NCBI RefSeq assembly: GCF_963666255.1
Contig: NZ_OY762656.1
Coordinates: forward strand, 1,736,001 to 1,800,000
Length of the DNA stretch: 64,000 nucleotides
Direction: 5' to 3'
Source of the DNA: an uncultured Propionivibrio sp.
GTDB taxonomy: Bacteria; Pseudomonadota; Gammaproteobacteria; Burkholderiales; Rhodocyclaceae
Under the pieces are notes generated by a model that was given only the letters and a program-made list of their open reading frames with translations, was not told the DNA's origin and did no database searches. Position 1 is the stretch's first letter, and every line of letters begins with the position of its first letter. Made by a program: the position numbers and the translations under genes. Of this stretch, positions 18,143 through 26,844 are shown in pieces.

Positions 18143-19177
18143 ATGCGAAGTATAAAGCATTCGTCGGCCGGCCACCCGGTTCCGGACTTCCGCAACGTCG
18201 GCGTCATGCTGCGGACATTGCTCGGCGTGAACGCGCTGGCGGTCGCCGCGGCATTCGTGCGCGCCAGCGGCTTCGGTGACGCGGCGACGCAATTCCTGTC
18301 CCTGTCGGCCTGGGTGCAGCCCTTGTTGCTGCTCAACCTGCTTGTGCTCGCCGCCGCGGCGCCCTTGCTCCTGTCATGGCCGGTGGCGTTCGCGCGCGGC
18401 AGTGTGATCGGGCTGGCGGCACTGTCGTCGGTCTTTCTGGCCGACTGCTGGCGTTTTCTCGGGCTCGATGGCAGCGGCGATACCGGCTTGCTGCGTGCGG
18501 CGATGTTCGGCGGGCTCGCCGCCGGCATCATGCTGGCGTACTTTGCGCTGCGTGCCCGCGCCTTCTCGCCGGCGATCGCCGAGGCGCGGCTCCTGGCGCT
18601 GACCGCCCGCATCCGCCCGCATTTCCTCTTCAACAGCCTAAACGCTGTCCTCGGTCTGATCCGCAGCGAACCGCGCCGTGCCGAGACGGCGCTCGAGGAA
18701 CTCGCCGAACTTTTCCGCGTGCTGATGCGCGATCCGCGCGAACTGCTGCCGCTCGCCGACGAGATCGCCTTTTGCCGCCAGTACCTCGATCTCGAAAAGC
18801 TGCGGCTGGGCGAGCGCCTGCGCATCGACTGGGACGTGCGCGACGTGCCCGCCGACGTCGCGGTGCCGCCGCTGATGCTGCAGCCCCTGCTCGAAAACGC
18901 CGTCTATCACGGCATCGAACCGCTGGCCGAGGGCGGCACCCTGCAACTGCGCTTTGCCCGCGAAGGCGACAGCCTGCTGATCGAGTTGACCAATCCCTGC
19001 GCGGCGGCGCCGCAGGGCAGCGGCGGGCACCACATGGCGATCGCCAACATCCGCGAACGGCTCGACCTGTTTTACGATCTCGAGGCTCGTCTCGACGCGC
19101 GCCAGGAAGCGTTGCCTGATGGCGGCTGCCAGTTCTGCGTTCGTATAGCGATCCCGTTGCGGCGGCGGCAGCCATGA
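18143..19177 (+). CDS. algZ: LytS/AlgZ-type sensor histidine kinase
   Basis: 344 residues. Four hydrophobic segments span roughly residues 20-150, and then comes the His_kinase domain with the phospho-acceptor motif [19 protein letters not shown] and an ATP-binding part ([20 protein letters not shown]...[12 protein letters not shown]). These kinases lack a periplasmic sensor. The gene pairs with the LytTR regulator by an ATGA overlap and sits next to argH, the argH-algZ-algR order of pseudomonads. There the pair (FimS/AlgR) controls pili and exopolysaccharide; the same role here is inference. Confidence 0.9.
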   Translation: MRSIKHSSAGHPVPDFRNVGVMLRTLLGVNALAVAAAFVRASGFGDAATQFLSLSAWVQPLLLLNLLVLAAAAPLLLSWPVAFARGSVIGLAALSSVFLADCWRFLGLDGSGDTGLLRAAMFGGLAAGIMLAYFALRARAFSPAIAEARLLALTARIRPHFLFNSLNAVLGLIRSEPRRAETALEELAELFRVLMRDPRELLPLADEIAFCRQYLDLEKLRLGERLRIDWDVRDVPADVAVPPLMLQPLLENAVYHGIEPLAEGGTLQLRFAREGDSLLIELTNPCAAAPQGSGGHHMAIANIRERLDLFYDLEARLDARQEALPDGGCQFCVRIAIPLRRRQP

Positions 19178-19950
19178 ATACGGCGACGGCATTGTCGGTG
19201 TTGATCGTCGACGACGAGGCGCCGGCCCGCGCGCGTTTGCGCGACCTGCTCGCCGATGCGGCGGCGGAGGAACCCAACGCGGTCGTTGCCGAGGCGGCCA
19301 ACGGGCTGCTGGCGATGGCGGTGCTGGCCGAGCGCGAGGTCGATCTTGTACTGGTCGATATCCGCATGCCGGCGATGGACGGCATCGAACTCGCCCGGCA
19401 TATTTCGCGCATGACGCGACCGCCGGCCGTGGTCTTCGTCACCGCCTATGACAGCTATGCGCTGCAGGCTTTTGAACTCAATGCCATCGACTATCTGCTC
19501 AAGCCCGTACGGCTCGCCCGCCTCGTTGCGGCGCTGCAGAAGGCGCGGCGATTGAGCGCGCCGGTACCGGAGCCCGTGCTGGCACGCATCCAGTCGGGCG
19601 AACGGACGCACTTGTCATGTCACGAGCGCGGCCGCCTGCTGCTCGTTCCGGTAGCCGACATCCGCTACCTGCAGGCCGACCTCAAGTATGTGACCGCGCA
19701 TACGGCGCAGCGGAGCTATGTGCTCGACGAGTCGCTGGTGCGGCTCGAAGAGGAATTCGCGGCGCGCTTCATCCGTCTGCACCGCAGCGTGCTGGCGGCG
19801 CGCGAAGCGATTGTCGCCTTCGAGAAAGGTGGTGAGACGGAGGGCGAGACGCCGTGGCGCGCGGTCTTGCGCGATATTCCGGAAGCATTGCCGGTGAGCC
19901 GTCGCCAGTGGCCCCTGGTGAAGGCTGCAGCAATCAACGCGCGGGGGTGA
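19174..19950 (+). CDS. algR: LytTR-family response regulator (AlgR-like)
   Basis: 258 residues: a receiver domain (VLIVDDEAPARARLRDLL, phospho-acceptor Asp in LVLVDIRMPAMDGIEL, FVTAYDSYALQAFELNAIDYLLKPV) and a C-terminal LytTR DNA-binding domain (LLVPVADIRYLQADLKYVTAHT...FIRLHRSVLAAREAI). It is the cognate partner of the upstream kinase. In many relatives hemC and hemD follow; here the gene is followed by a terminator for a convergent gene instead, so that synteny is broken. Confidence 0.92.
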   Translation: MNTATALSVLIVDDEAPARARLRDLLADAAAEEPNAVVAEAANGLLAMAVLAEREVDLVLVDIRMPAMDGIELARHISRMTRPPAVVFVTAYDSYALQAFELNAIDYLLKPVRLARLVAALQKARRLSAPVPEPVLARIQSGERTHLSCHERGRLLLVPVADIRYLQADLKYVTAHTAQRSYVLDESLVRLEEEFAARFIRLHRSVLAAREAIVAFEKGGETEGETPWRAVLRDIPEALPVSRRQWPLVKAAAINARG

Positions 19951-19966
19951 CGGCGCGCAAGCGGCG

Positions 19967-19991
19967 AAAAAAAACCCCGCCGCAGCGGGGT
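19967..19991 (-). terminator. Intrinsic terminator of the ulaG operon
   Basis: On the minus strand, ACCCCGC and GCGGGGT pair around a 4-base loop and are followed by eight T residues (the A-run 19967-19974). It ends transcription of the minus-strand ulaG gene, whose stop is 25 bases away, and lies in the convergent gap with algR. Confidence 0.85.
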
Positions 19992-20015
19992 GTGAGAACC
20001 CTCAAGAGACCACCG

Positions 20016-21080
20016 TTACAGGAATGACGGGAAGGGCAGGTCGGTGTCCTTGGTGAACACGTCGTCGAAGCCGCGGTAGAAGTGGAATTCCATGTCGTCC
20101 TTGTTTTCCGGGAAGACGAACTTGCCGCCGACCTGCCAGATGTAGGGCTTGAAGCCGTACTTGAGGCGATCCTTCTTCATCTTCCAGAGCATGGTGATTT
20201 CCATCGGGTCGGCCATGAAGTTCGACCAGATGTCATGGTGGAAGGGAATGATGACCTTGGTATTGAGCGCTTCGGCCATGCGCAGGATGTCCGATGAGGT
20301 CATCTTGTCAGTGATGCCGCGCGGATTTTCGCCGTAGGAACCGAGCGCGACGTCGACCTTGTACTCGTTGCCGTGCTTGGCATAACCGTTCGAGTAGTGC
20401 GAGTCGCCGCTGTGGTAGAGGTTGCCGCCCGGCGTCTTGACGAGGTAGTTCACCGCCACGTCGTCCATGTTGACCGGCAGCTTGTCCTTGGCGGTTTCTT
20501 CCTTCGGCAGCGTGATGGCCATGGTGCGGTCGAAGGATTCGAGCGCGACGAGTTCGATGTCGCCGATCTTGACGACGTCGCCCGGCTTGACCTGGATGAT
20601 GCGGTCGGCGGGAACGCCCCACTTCTTCCATTGGTCGGCACAGGACTTCGGACCGATGAACGGCACCTTGGCTTCGACGTTCTTGAGCACGGCGGCCGCG
20701 ACGTTGACGTCGATGTGATCGTTGTGGGTGTGCGTCGAAATGACGGCGTCAATCTGCTTGATGGCGAACGGATCGAGAACGAAAGGCGAGACGCGCAAGT
20801 TGGGTTGCAGCGCGACGCAGCCGCTCATGCGTGCCATCTGGTGATGCGGGTCCATCAGCGGGTTTTTCATCGAGCGCTTGCCGGTGCCGCACCAGAAGTC
20901 AATGCAGATATTGGTGTTGCCTTCGGTCTTGACCCAGATGCCGGTACAAGCCAGCCACCACATGGCGAAGGTGCCGGGCTTGACGACCTCGCGCTCGATT
21001 TCCTCGTTCAGCCAGGTGCCCCACTGCGGGAACGTGCTCAGTACCCAGGATTCCTTGGTGATCTCGTCCACTTTTGCCAT
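20016..21080 (-). CDS. ulaG: UlaG-type L-ascorbate-6-phosphate lactonase
   Basis: 354 residues, the same length as E. coli UlaG and alike throughout by eye ([71 protein letters not shown]). It is a metallo-beta-lactamase-fold hydrolase with the metal motif HTHNDH at residues 117-122. In E. coli it opens the lactone of L-ascorbate 6-phosphate to 3-keto-L-gulonate 6-phosphate. Here no PTS transporter or UlaD decarboxylase is nearby, so the exact lactone is uncertain. It is transcribed with the upstream 349-residue gene and ends at a strong terminator. Confidence 0.9.
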   Translation of the reverse strand: MAKVDEITKESWVLSTFPQWGTWLNEEIEREVVKPGTFAMWWLACTGIWVKTEGNTNICIDFWCGTGKRSMKNPLMDPHHQMARMSGCVALQPNLRVSPFVLDPFAIKQIDAVISTHTHNDHIDVNVAAAVLKNVEAKVPFIGPKSCADQWKKWGVPADRIIQVKPGDVVKIGDIELVALESFDRTMAITLPKEETAKDKLPVNMDDVAVNYLVKTPGGNLYHSGDSHYSNGYAKHGNEYKVDVALGSYGENPRGITDKMTSSDILRMAEALNTKVIIPFHHDIWSNFMADPMEITMLWKMKKDRLKYGFKPYIWQVGGKFVFPENKDDMEFHFYRGFDDVFTKDTDLPFPSFL

Positions 21081-21105
21081 GCGATTCTCCTTAAATGTTC
21101 ATATT

Positions 21106-21163
21106 GATCTTACGTATCGATCATTTTGCAATAATATGATCGCAACTGTCTTTTTGCAAGATC
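21106..21163. promoter_or_regulatory. AT-rich gap before ulaG with clustered GATC half-sites
   Basis: The 95-bp gap upstream of ulaG is unusually AT-rich and holds GATC at 21106, 21119, 21138 and 21160 plus TTGCAA repeats. It could contain a secondary promoter and a diffuse operator for the DeoR-type regulator. The spacing does not match the tighter GATC-N5-GATC sites elsewhere, so this is tentative. Confidence 0.3.
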
Positions 21164-21175
21164 ATCTTGGTTCTT

Positions 21176-22225
21176 TTAATCCGGAGTGACGAAGTAGAGC
21201 GCGGCCTCGCCTTTTTCCCGGTTGGCGGCGACGATGATGTCGCGGCCGGCTTCGTTGATGACATGCACGTTGCTCGGTCCGACGCCTTCCTCGATGACGA
21301 CGGCTTCGAGCGCGAGCGGTGCGTCCGGGCGGGTGCTGCGGCTTGCCTTGACGTAAAAGAGTTGTTGCTTGCCGCGGCGGCAGCCGCCGACGAAGACCGG
21401 CGTGCCGGCCAGTGTGGCGCCGACGACGACGTGATAGAACTCGGTGACTTCAGGGTGTTCGAAGATGCGGACGAACTTGCCGTCGATCCTCTTGTAGACG
21501 CGAAAATACTCGCCGTGGAAGGGTTCGATTGTCGCGAATTCGAGTTCGCCGTCGCCGTCGATGTCGATCGTCGAGATGTCGCTGATCGGCCAGTCCATGA
21601 ACTGTTCGACCTGCCAGTCGGCGCCGGGCGTCTGCGGCGGTGTGACCTCGAAGGCGCCCTCGCGGCAAGTGACGAGTCCGGACATGCGGTCGCCCACGGT
21701 CAGGCGGTCGTAGCCGTGGTTCTGCGTCAGGCCTTCCTTGAGCGCGCGCACCTGCAGCGGGCCGGGGCCGGTGTATTCGCCGACCCAGATCTTGCCGGGG
21801 TTCGACCAGTCTTCCTTGGAATCCTTCTTGGTCGCCAGCGTGCAACCGATGAAGTAGTGGCGGCCGCCGACCGTCAGCAGGTCGAAGCGGTGGATGTACG
21901 GTAGCGCGAGAATGTCGGTGACATCGTAACCGCCGTCGGCGCGCGGTTTGACGTGCACGACCTTGGCTTCTTCCCACTGGAACATCTTGAAGAACTTCTG
22001 CACCGCCAGGAATTCGCCGTTGGTGCCGGGAATCGGCACGATCGACATGGTGCCGCCGGGGGCTTCCCATACGTTATGCGATTCGCTGTATTCGGGACCG
22101 ATCCAGGCCTTGCAAGCGCCTTCGCCCTCGGTCGCCAACAGGATGCGTGTGCGCGCGTCGACGCTGAGGTGATTGGCCGAGTAGCAGCGGTTGAATTCGG
22201 TGAGGAAGCGTTTCTCGATTTTCAT
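21176..22225 (-). CDS. Unknown protein, probable beta-propeller (FG-GAP/VCBS-like)
   Basis: 349 residues with no signal peptide or membrane segment. Repeating beta-rich units contain acidic loops, the clearest being DIDGDGELEFATIEPFHGEYF, which matches the calcium-binding loop of FG-GAP/VCBS blades; other units include RILLATEGEGACKAWIG and RDIIVAANREKGEAALYFV. I do not recognise a characterised family. It is the first gene of the minus-strand ulaG operon and divergent from the FGGY kinase. It may therefore be a lactonase, epimerase or sensor for the same sugar-acid pathway; that role is inference only. Confidence 0.75.
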   Translation of the reverse strand: MKIEKRFLTEFNRCYSANHLSVDARTRILLATEGEGACKAWIGPEYSESHNVWEAPGGTMSIVPIPGTNGEFLAVQKFFKMFQWEEAKVVHVKPRADGGYDVTDILALPYIHRFDLLTVGGRHYFIGCTLATKKDSKEDWSNPGKIWVGEYTGPGPLQVRALKEGLTQNHGYDRLTVGDRMSGLVTCREGAFEVTPPQTPGADWQVEQFMDWPISDISTIDIDGDGELEFATIEPFHGEYFRVYKRIDGKFVRIFEHPEVTEFYHVVVGATLAGTPVFVGGCRRGKQQLFYVKASRSTRPDAPLALEAVVIEEGVGPSNVHVINEAGRDIIVAANREKGEAALYFVTPD

Positions 22226-22308
22226 GGGCGAGCCTCGTGAAGTGGTGGTGATGCGTCGACAATTTGCTCTGATTTTACCCTGTCAAGGAAAGTAATGAAA
22301 CACAAAAC

Positions 22309-22321
22309 GATCAAAACGATC
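22309..22321. promoter_or_regulatory. Candidate DeoR operator GATC-N5-GATC (kinase/ulaG divergent gap)
   Basis: GATCAAAACGATC lies midway between the divergent starts at 22225 (minus) and 22391 (plus). The same GATC-N5-GATC arrangement recurs at 34116, upstream of the ABC importer. A direct repeat with a 9-bp period suits DeoR-family binding. Confidence 0.5.
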
Positions 22322-22390
22322 GAAAGTGCTTGCTTCCGGCGGGGGCTTTGGCATTAGAATGGCGCGAGGAATTTGCCAGCCGGGGGAAGA

Positions 22391-23887
22391 ATGAAGGGGA
22401 TCGTCACCGTCGATGTCGGGACGACGAGCATGCGCGCCATTCTTTATGATGGCGACGGTCGCATCGTGCATGTTTACCAGCGCGACAACGCGCCGGACTA
22501 TTACGACGACGGCCGGGTCGAGCAGGCGCCGCAGGCCTGGTCCGGCATCCTCGCCGATTCGCTCGCGGCGTGCGTGGTCGCGGCGCGGGAGGGTGGTATC
22601 GAGATTGCCGGCATTTCCGTGACGGCGCAGCGTTCATCAGTCATCCCGGTCGATGCCGACGGCGTGCCGCTGCATCCGGCGATCATGTGGCAGGATCGGC
22701 GTACCGCCGACCTGGCGCGCGCGTTGCAGGACAGAGACGCGCTGGTTTACGGCAAGACCGGGCTCAAGATCTCGCCGGTGTTTTCGGCGCTCAAGATGCT
22801 GTGGTTCCGGCGCGAGCGGCCGGAGCTCTGGCAGCGCACGCACAAGATGATCGGCATCCAGGACTGGGTGCTCTATCTGCTCAGTGGGCGCTACGTCACC
22901 GACCACACCTTTGGCAGTCGCACCAATCTTTTCGATCTCAAGGCGCGACAGTGGGACGATGCCTTGCTTGACCTTTTTGGCGTTGAGCGGCGGATGCTCT
23001 GCGATCTCGTCGCGCCGGGCGCCATCGTTGGCGGGCTGACGGCGGCGATGGCGTCAGCGACCGGGTTGCCGGCAGGGCTGCCGGTGGTGTCGGCCGGCGG
23101 CGACCAGCAGTGCGCGGCGCTCGGGCTGGGGCTTTTCTCGCCCCACCGGGCGGTGTCGAATACCGGTACCGGTTCGTACATGATCGGTCATGCCGATCAT
23201 CCGGTCTTCGACGAGGCGATGCGTCTGGCATGCAATGCCTCGGCGGTGCCGGGCGCGTATATCGTCGAGGCGGCGGTGCTGACCTCGGGTGCGATCTACC
23301 GTTGGTGTCGCGACGCGTTTTATGGCGACGAATCCTCCTTTGATGCGCTCAATGCCGAAGCGGCGGCGGCGCCAGCTGGCGCCAGCGGACTGCTGCTCCT
23401 GCCGCATTTCAAGGGCAGTGGGGCGCCCTACTGGGATCCGCAGGCGCGCGGCGCTTTCTACAATCTGACGCTGAGCACGACGCGCGGCGAGATGGCGCGG
23501 GCGATACTCGAAGGCATTGCCGTCGAGATGAAGGGTGGCTTGTCGCTGGTCGAGCGGCTGTGCGGCCGTGTCGATTCTGTCAGCGTTTCGGGTGGGCTGG
23601 CGCGTTCCGATCTTTTCAACCAGATCCAGAGCGATGTCTTCGACCGGCCGGTCGAGCGTTTTGCCAATAATGAGGCGACGTCGCTCGGGGCCTGGATTGC
23701 CGGGGCGGTGGCCGTCGGTCTGGAAAGCAGCTATCCTGCCGCCTTCGCGCGGGCGTCGCGGCCGGAGGCGTCGCGGCAATATCGTCCGGAAGCGTCGCAG
23801 CGGGCGCTGTACGAGCGGCAATGCCGGCGCTCGGAAGCGCTTTATCAGGCGCTGGCGTCGCCGGCGTTGCGCGAACTGTTCGAATAA
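22391..23887 (+). CDS. FGGY-family carbohydrate kinase (xylulokinase-like)
   Basis: 498 residues. It has an N-terminal ATPase-like motif (GIVTVDVGTTSMRAILYD), substrate-domain residues (MWQDRRTADLA), the phosphate-loop STGTGSYM-type region (SNTGTGSYMIG), and the FGGY C-terminal signature region (SVSGGLARSDLFNQIQSDVFDRPVERFANNEATSLGAW). The start at 22391 has a GGGGGAAGA Shine-Dalgarno. It phosphorylates a sugar or polyol in the cytoplasm. With ulaG, ulaE- and ulaF-like genes around it, an L-xylulose, L-gulonate-type or ascorbate-derived substrate is plausible but unproven. The DeoR gene follows within 10 bp. Confidence 0.88.
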   Translation: MKGIVTVDVGTTSMRAILYDGDGRIVHVYQRDNAPDYYDDGRVEQAPQAWSGILADSLAACVVAAREGGIEIAGISVTAQRSSVIPVDADGVPLHPAIMWQDRRTADLARALQDRDALVYGKTGLKISPVFSALKMLWFRRERPELWQRTHKMIGIQDWVLYLLSGRYVTDHTFGSRTNLFDLKARQWDDALLDLFGVERRMLCDLVAPGAIVGGLTAAMASATGLPAGLPVVSAGGDQQCAALGLGLFSPHRAVSNTGTGSYMIGHADHPVFDEAMRLACNASAVPGAYIVEAAVLTSGAIYRWCRDAFYGDESSFDALNAEAAAAPAGASGLLLLPHFKGSGAPYWDPQARGAFYNLTLSTTRGEMARAILEGIAVEMKGGLSLVERLCGRVDSVSVSGGLARSDLFNQIQSDVFDRPVERFANNEATSLGAWIAGAVAVGLESSYPAAFARASRPEASRQYRPEASQRALYERQCRRSEALYQALASPALRELFE

Positions 23888-23897
23888 GGGTCGGAAG

Positions 23898-24698
23898 ATG
23901 AAACAGGCAGCCAAGCAATCGATCGCGTCGATCTCCAATTACCGTCACAAGAAAATTCTTGAGATGCTGTACCAGCGGCAGTCGATCTCGGCCGACGAAC
24001 TGGCGACCGAGTTTGGCGTCTCGAAGATCACCATCCGGCGCGACCTCGATACGCTTGCCGGCGAGAAGTTTCTTGAGCGCACACGCGGCGGCGCCGTGTC
24101 GATCGCCGGACTGCGCTTCGAAGAGTTCTTCGATGCCAAGGATCATGTCGCCAAGCGTGAAAAGGCGCTGATCGGCCGTTACGTCGCTTCGCTGATCGAC
24201 GAGAACGAAACGGTCTTCATCAATGCCGGCTCGACGACGCTGGAAGTCATTCGTCATCTGCACGGCAAGAAGGTGCGCGTGGTGACGAACAACGCCGCCT
24301 GCCTTGGGCTTGACCTCGATCCGCAGCTTGAACTGATCCTGCTTGGCGGCGACTATCGCGCCCAGTCGAAGTCGCTGGTCGGCGACCTGACGATCAGCGG
24401 CCTGCACAGCATTTTTTCGAGCGTGACCGTGCTCGGCATCAATGGCGTCAGCATCCGCAAGGGCTGCACGACCGCCGTGCATCAGGAGACGAGTGTCAAC
24501 AAGGCGATGATCGAGAATTCGGGTGGCAAGGTCATTGTCGTCGCCGATCACACCAAGATGAATTGCGTCTCGAGCTTCCTGACCTGTCCGCTGGCGCGCA
24601 TCGACGTCATCGTCACCGACTGGCTGACGCCGGTCTCGTTCTGCCAGGAACTCGAAGAGGCCGGCTTGTCGGTCGTGCGGGTGCCGGAAGAGGCTTGA
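23898..24698 (+). CDS. DeoR/GlpR-family transcriptional repressor
   Basis: 266 residues. An N-terminal DeoR helix-turn-helix (RHKKILEMLYQRQSISADELATEFGVSKITIRRDLDTL...ERTRGGAV) is followed by the sugar-phosphate-sensing domain (INAGSTTLEVIRHL, ILLGGDYR, GINGVSIRKGCTTAVHQET, VIVVADHTKM). It is co-transcribed with the FGGY kinase. Regulators of this type bind repeated sites and release DNA on binding a phosphorylated sugar, here probably the kinase product or an UlaE/UlaF intermediate. It is the prime candidate for binding the GATC-N5-GATC elements in the region. Confidence 0.9.
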   Translation: MKQAAKQSIASISNYRHKKILEMLYQRQSISADELATEFGVSKITIRRDLDTLAGEKFLERTRGGAVSIAGLRFEEFFDAKDHVAKREKALIGRYVASLIDENETVFINAGSTTLEVIRHLHGKKVRVVTNNAACLGLDLDPQLELILLGGDYRAQSKSLVGDLTISGLHSIFSSVTVLGINGVSIRKGCTTAVHQETSVNKAMIENSGGKVIVVADHTKMNCVSSFLTCPLARIDVIVTDWLTPVSFCQELEEAGLSVVRVPEEA

Positions 24699-25049
24699 AG
24701 CCATCGGGTGCCCGCGTGGCGCCGGGGTATTTCTGATAACGGGAAATCGCGCTCGTGCCGTCTGGCGGCGAGCAGTGCTTCGCCGCGAATTTGTCGCCGA
24801 GTTCCTTCCGCTTCTTCCTGACTTGGTTCCGTATTTGCATTAACAAATTTAGAACATTCCAAAACAGAATTAAGTTTTGATAATTTGTCGTTTGTCGTAT
24901 CGGTAACGCCCTGTAAAAATTGAAATATAGAAATTACACATCAATTTTTACATCGACTTTATTCCTTCTGTGCATCAAATGGTTTTCTGGTTTTGTGAAA
25001 ACCTTCGTTTTTTGCAAGAAGTGTTTGAATTTGAAAGGTTACCAGATTC
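24699..25049 (+). other. 351-bp AT-rich intergenic leader of the glutamate mutase operon
   Basis: No convincing gene is present. From about 24840 to 25045 the DNA is distinctly AT-rich compared with its surroundings, as expected for a promoter and leader of the downstream operon. I found no B12-box-like conserved core and no clear riboswitch. Short minus-strand open frames here have no coding features. Confidence 0.6.
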
Positions 25050-25466
25050 ATGAGCGACATTACCGCCGTTCTCGGTGTCATCGGTTCCGACTGTCATGCC
25101 GTCGGCAACAAGATCCTCGACCATGCGCTGACGGCCGAGGGTATCAAGGTCGTCAATCTCGGCGTCATGGTCAGCCAGGACGAGTTCATCAATGCCGCCG
25201 TCGAAACCGGCGCGCAGGCAATCTTGGTGGCATCGATCTACGGCCACGGCGAAATCGACTGTGACGGACTGCGCGGCCGCTGCCTCGAACGCGGTCTCGA
25301 CAAGGTTGTGCTCTATGTCGGTGGCAACCTCGTCATCGGCAAGCGCGACTTCGCCGAAGTCGAGACACTGTTCCGCGGCATGGGTTATGACCGCGTCTTT
25401 CCGCCGACGGTCGATCTGAAGGAAATGGCGAACCTGCTCAAACAGGACGTCGCGGCCCGCTCATGA
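25050..25466 (+). CDS. glmS: Methylaspartate (glutamate) mutase sigma subunit
   Basis: 138 residues, the B12-binding small subunit of adenosylcobalamin-dependent glutamate mutase. The cobalamin motif DxHxxG is at residues 14-19 ([15 protein letters not shown]), followed by SIYGHGE and VGGN. With GlmE it converts L-glutamate to (2S,3S)-3-methylaspartate by carbon-skeleton rearrangement. It opens the operon and overlaps the next gene by ATGA. Confidence 0.95.
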   Translation: MSDITAVLGVIGSDCHAVGNKILDHALTAEGIKVVNLGVMVSQDEFINAAVETGAQAILVASIYGHGEIDCDGLRGRCLERGLDKVVLYVGGNLVIGKRDFAEVETLFRGMGYDRVFPPTVDLKEMANLLKQDVAARS

Positions 25467-26827
25467 TCGTCGCCTGTCTCGATATCGGGTCGACCTGGAC
25501 GAAAGGCGCGACCTTTCGCGTCGACGGCGAGACGGTGTCGCTGCTGGCGCGCGCGGCGCGTCCCACCACGGTGGCCAATCTTGCCGACGGCTTCTTTGCC
25601 GTGCTCGGCGATATCGTCGAGGGCGATCCACTTGCGCAACTGCATGACGGACGCTTGAACCTCCAATATTCGTCGTCGGCGAAAGGCGGGCTCGCTGTCG
25701 CCGCCATCGGCCTTGTGCCGGAAATGACGCTGGAAATCGGCAAGATCGCCGCCCAGTCGGCCGGCGCCCGCCTGTCGCAGGTCTTCGCCTATCACCTGAC
25801 CGAGGACGACATCGCCGGCCTCGAAGCTTCGCCGCCCGACATCCTGCTCTTTGCTGGCGGCACCGACGGCGGCAATACGAATTACGTGCGCGCCAACGCC
25901 GAGGCGATCGGCCGCTCGAAGATCGATTGCGAGATCGTCTATGCCGGCAACCGCTCAGTCGCTGCCGAGGTCGGGCGCCTGCTTGCCGGCAAGCGCCTGC
26001 GCATCGTCGATAACCTGATGCCGGTCTTCAACGAGCCGAATCCGGACCCGGCGCGCGACGCCATCCGCACGATCTTTCTCGAAACCATCGTCAAGGGCAA
26101 AGGACTCGACCGCATCATGGCGGCGACCGGTGCGGCGCCGGTGCCGACGCCGTTCGCCGTGCTCGAATACACGCGTGCGATCCATGCGCACGTACCCGAA
26201 TGGGATAGCTTCGTGCTCTTCGACATGGGCGGCGCGACGACCGATGTGTACTCGGTGCATCAGGAAATGCCCGAACTTGGCACCGTGCTGCGCGGCCTGC
26301 CCGAACCGGAAGTGAAGCGCACCGTCGAGGGCGACCTCGGCATGCGCGTGTCGGCGAAAACGACGGTCGAGGCCGGCGAGCCGGAGTTCGGCGATACCGC
26401 CGAAGCCTTGCGGCACTATGCCGAACGCCTGGTGGCGCAGCCCGAGTTCCTGCCGGAGACGCCCGAAGATATGGCGCTCGATACGCGTCTCGCCGCCGTG
26501 TGCGTCGGGCAGGCGTGCCGTCGTCATGTCGGCCGCCTGTCGACGATCTACACGCCGGACGGCGAGATGAAGATCCAGACCGGGCGCGATCTGCGCCGGG
26601 TGGCGCGGGTCATCGGTTCGGGCGGCTGGCTCGCCCGCGCCGCCGAGTTCGATCCGGCCCCTTGGTTCGCGCAACACGCCGTCGATGCGCGCGGACGCCT
26701 TGTGCTGTTCCCGCAGCACTTTACTTATTACCGCGACGCGGACTACCTGTTCCCGTTGCTGGCCAACCTCGCGCGCGCCTTTCCGGCGGCTGCGGCGCAG
26801 GCGGGCATCGCCTTATTGCAAGATTGA
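25463..26827 (+). CDS. glmL: Glutamate mutase accessory ATPase (MutL/GlmL)
   Basis: 454 residues with the actin/Hsp70-like ATPase motifs [17 protein letters not shown] near the start and [16 protein letters not shown] in the middle. Members lie between the sigma and epsilon subunit genes of glutamate mutases and are thought to act as reactivase or assembly factor for the cobalamin enzyme; that role is from family context. It is coupled to glmS (ATGA) and followed by glmE after 17 bp. Confidence 0.92.
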   Translation: MIVACLDIGSTWTKGATFRVDGETVSLLARAARPTTVANLADGFFAVLGDIVEGDPLAQLHDGRLNLQYSSSAKGGLAVAAIGLVPEMTLEIGKIAAQSAGARLSQVFAYHLTEDDIAGLEASPPDILLFAGGTDGGNTNYVRANAEAIGRSKIDCEIVYAGNRSVAAEVGRLLAGKRLRIVDNLMPVFNEPNPDPARDAIRTIFLETIVKGKGLDRIMAATGAAPVPTPFAVLEYTRAIHAHVPEWDSFVLFDMGGATTDVYSVHQEMPELGTVLRGLPEPEVKRTVEGDLGMRVSAKTTVEAGEPEFGDTAEALRHYAERLVAQPEFLPETPEDMALDTRLAAVCVGQACRRHVGRLSTIYTPDGEMKIQTGRDLRRVARVIGSGGWLARAAEFDPAPWFAQHAVDARGRLVLFPQHFTYYRDADYLFPLLANLARAFPAAAAQAGIALLQD

Positions 26828-26844
26828 CTTTAGGAGCCTGTTGA

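Noticed and set aside
16903..18279. A 458-codon plus-strand frame opposite argH
   Set aside because: argH occupies the minus strand with all signatures; this frame is low-complexity shadow sequence.
18082..18825. Upstream extension of the argH frame on the minus strand (248 extra codons)
   Set aside because: It lies opposite algZ and has Ser/Arg-rich non-family sequence; the ATG at 18081 gives the normal ArgH length.
24699..25049. Possible cobalamin riboswitch upstream of the B12-dependent mutase
   Set aside because: I found no B12-box core or associated conserved stem sequence; the region is simply AT-rich. A covariance search would settle it.
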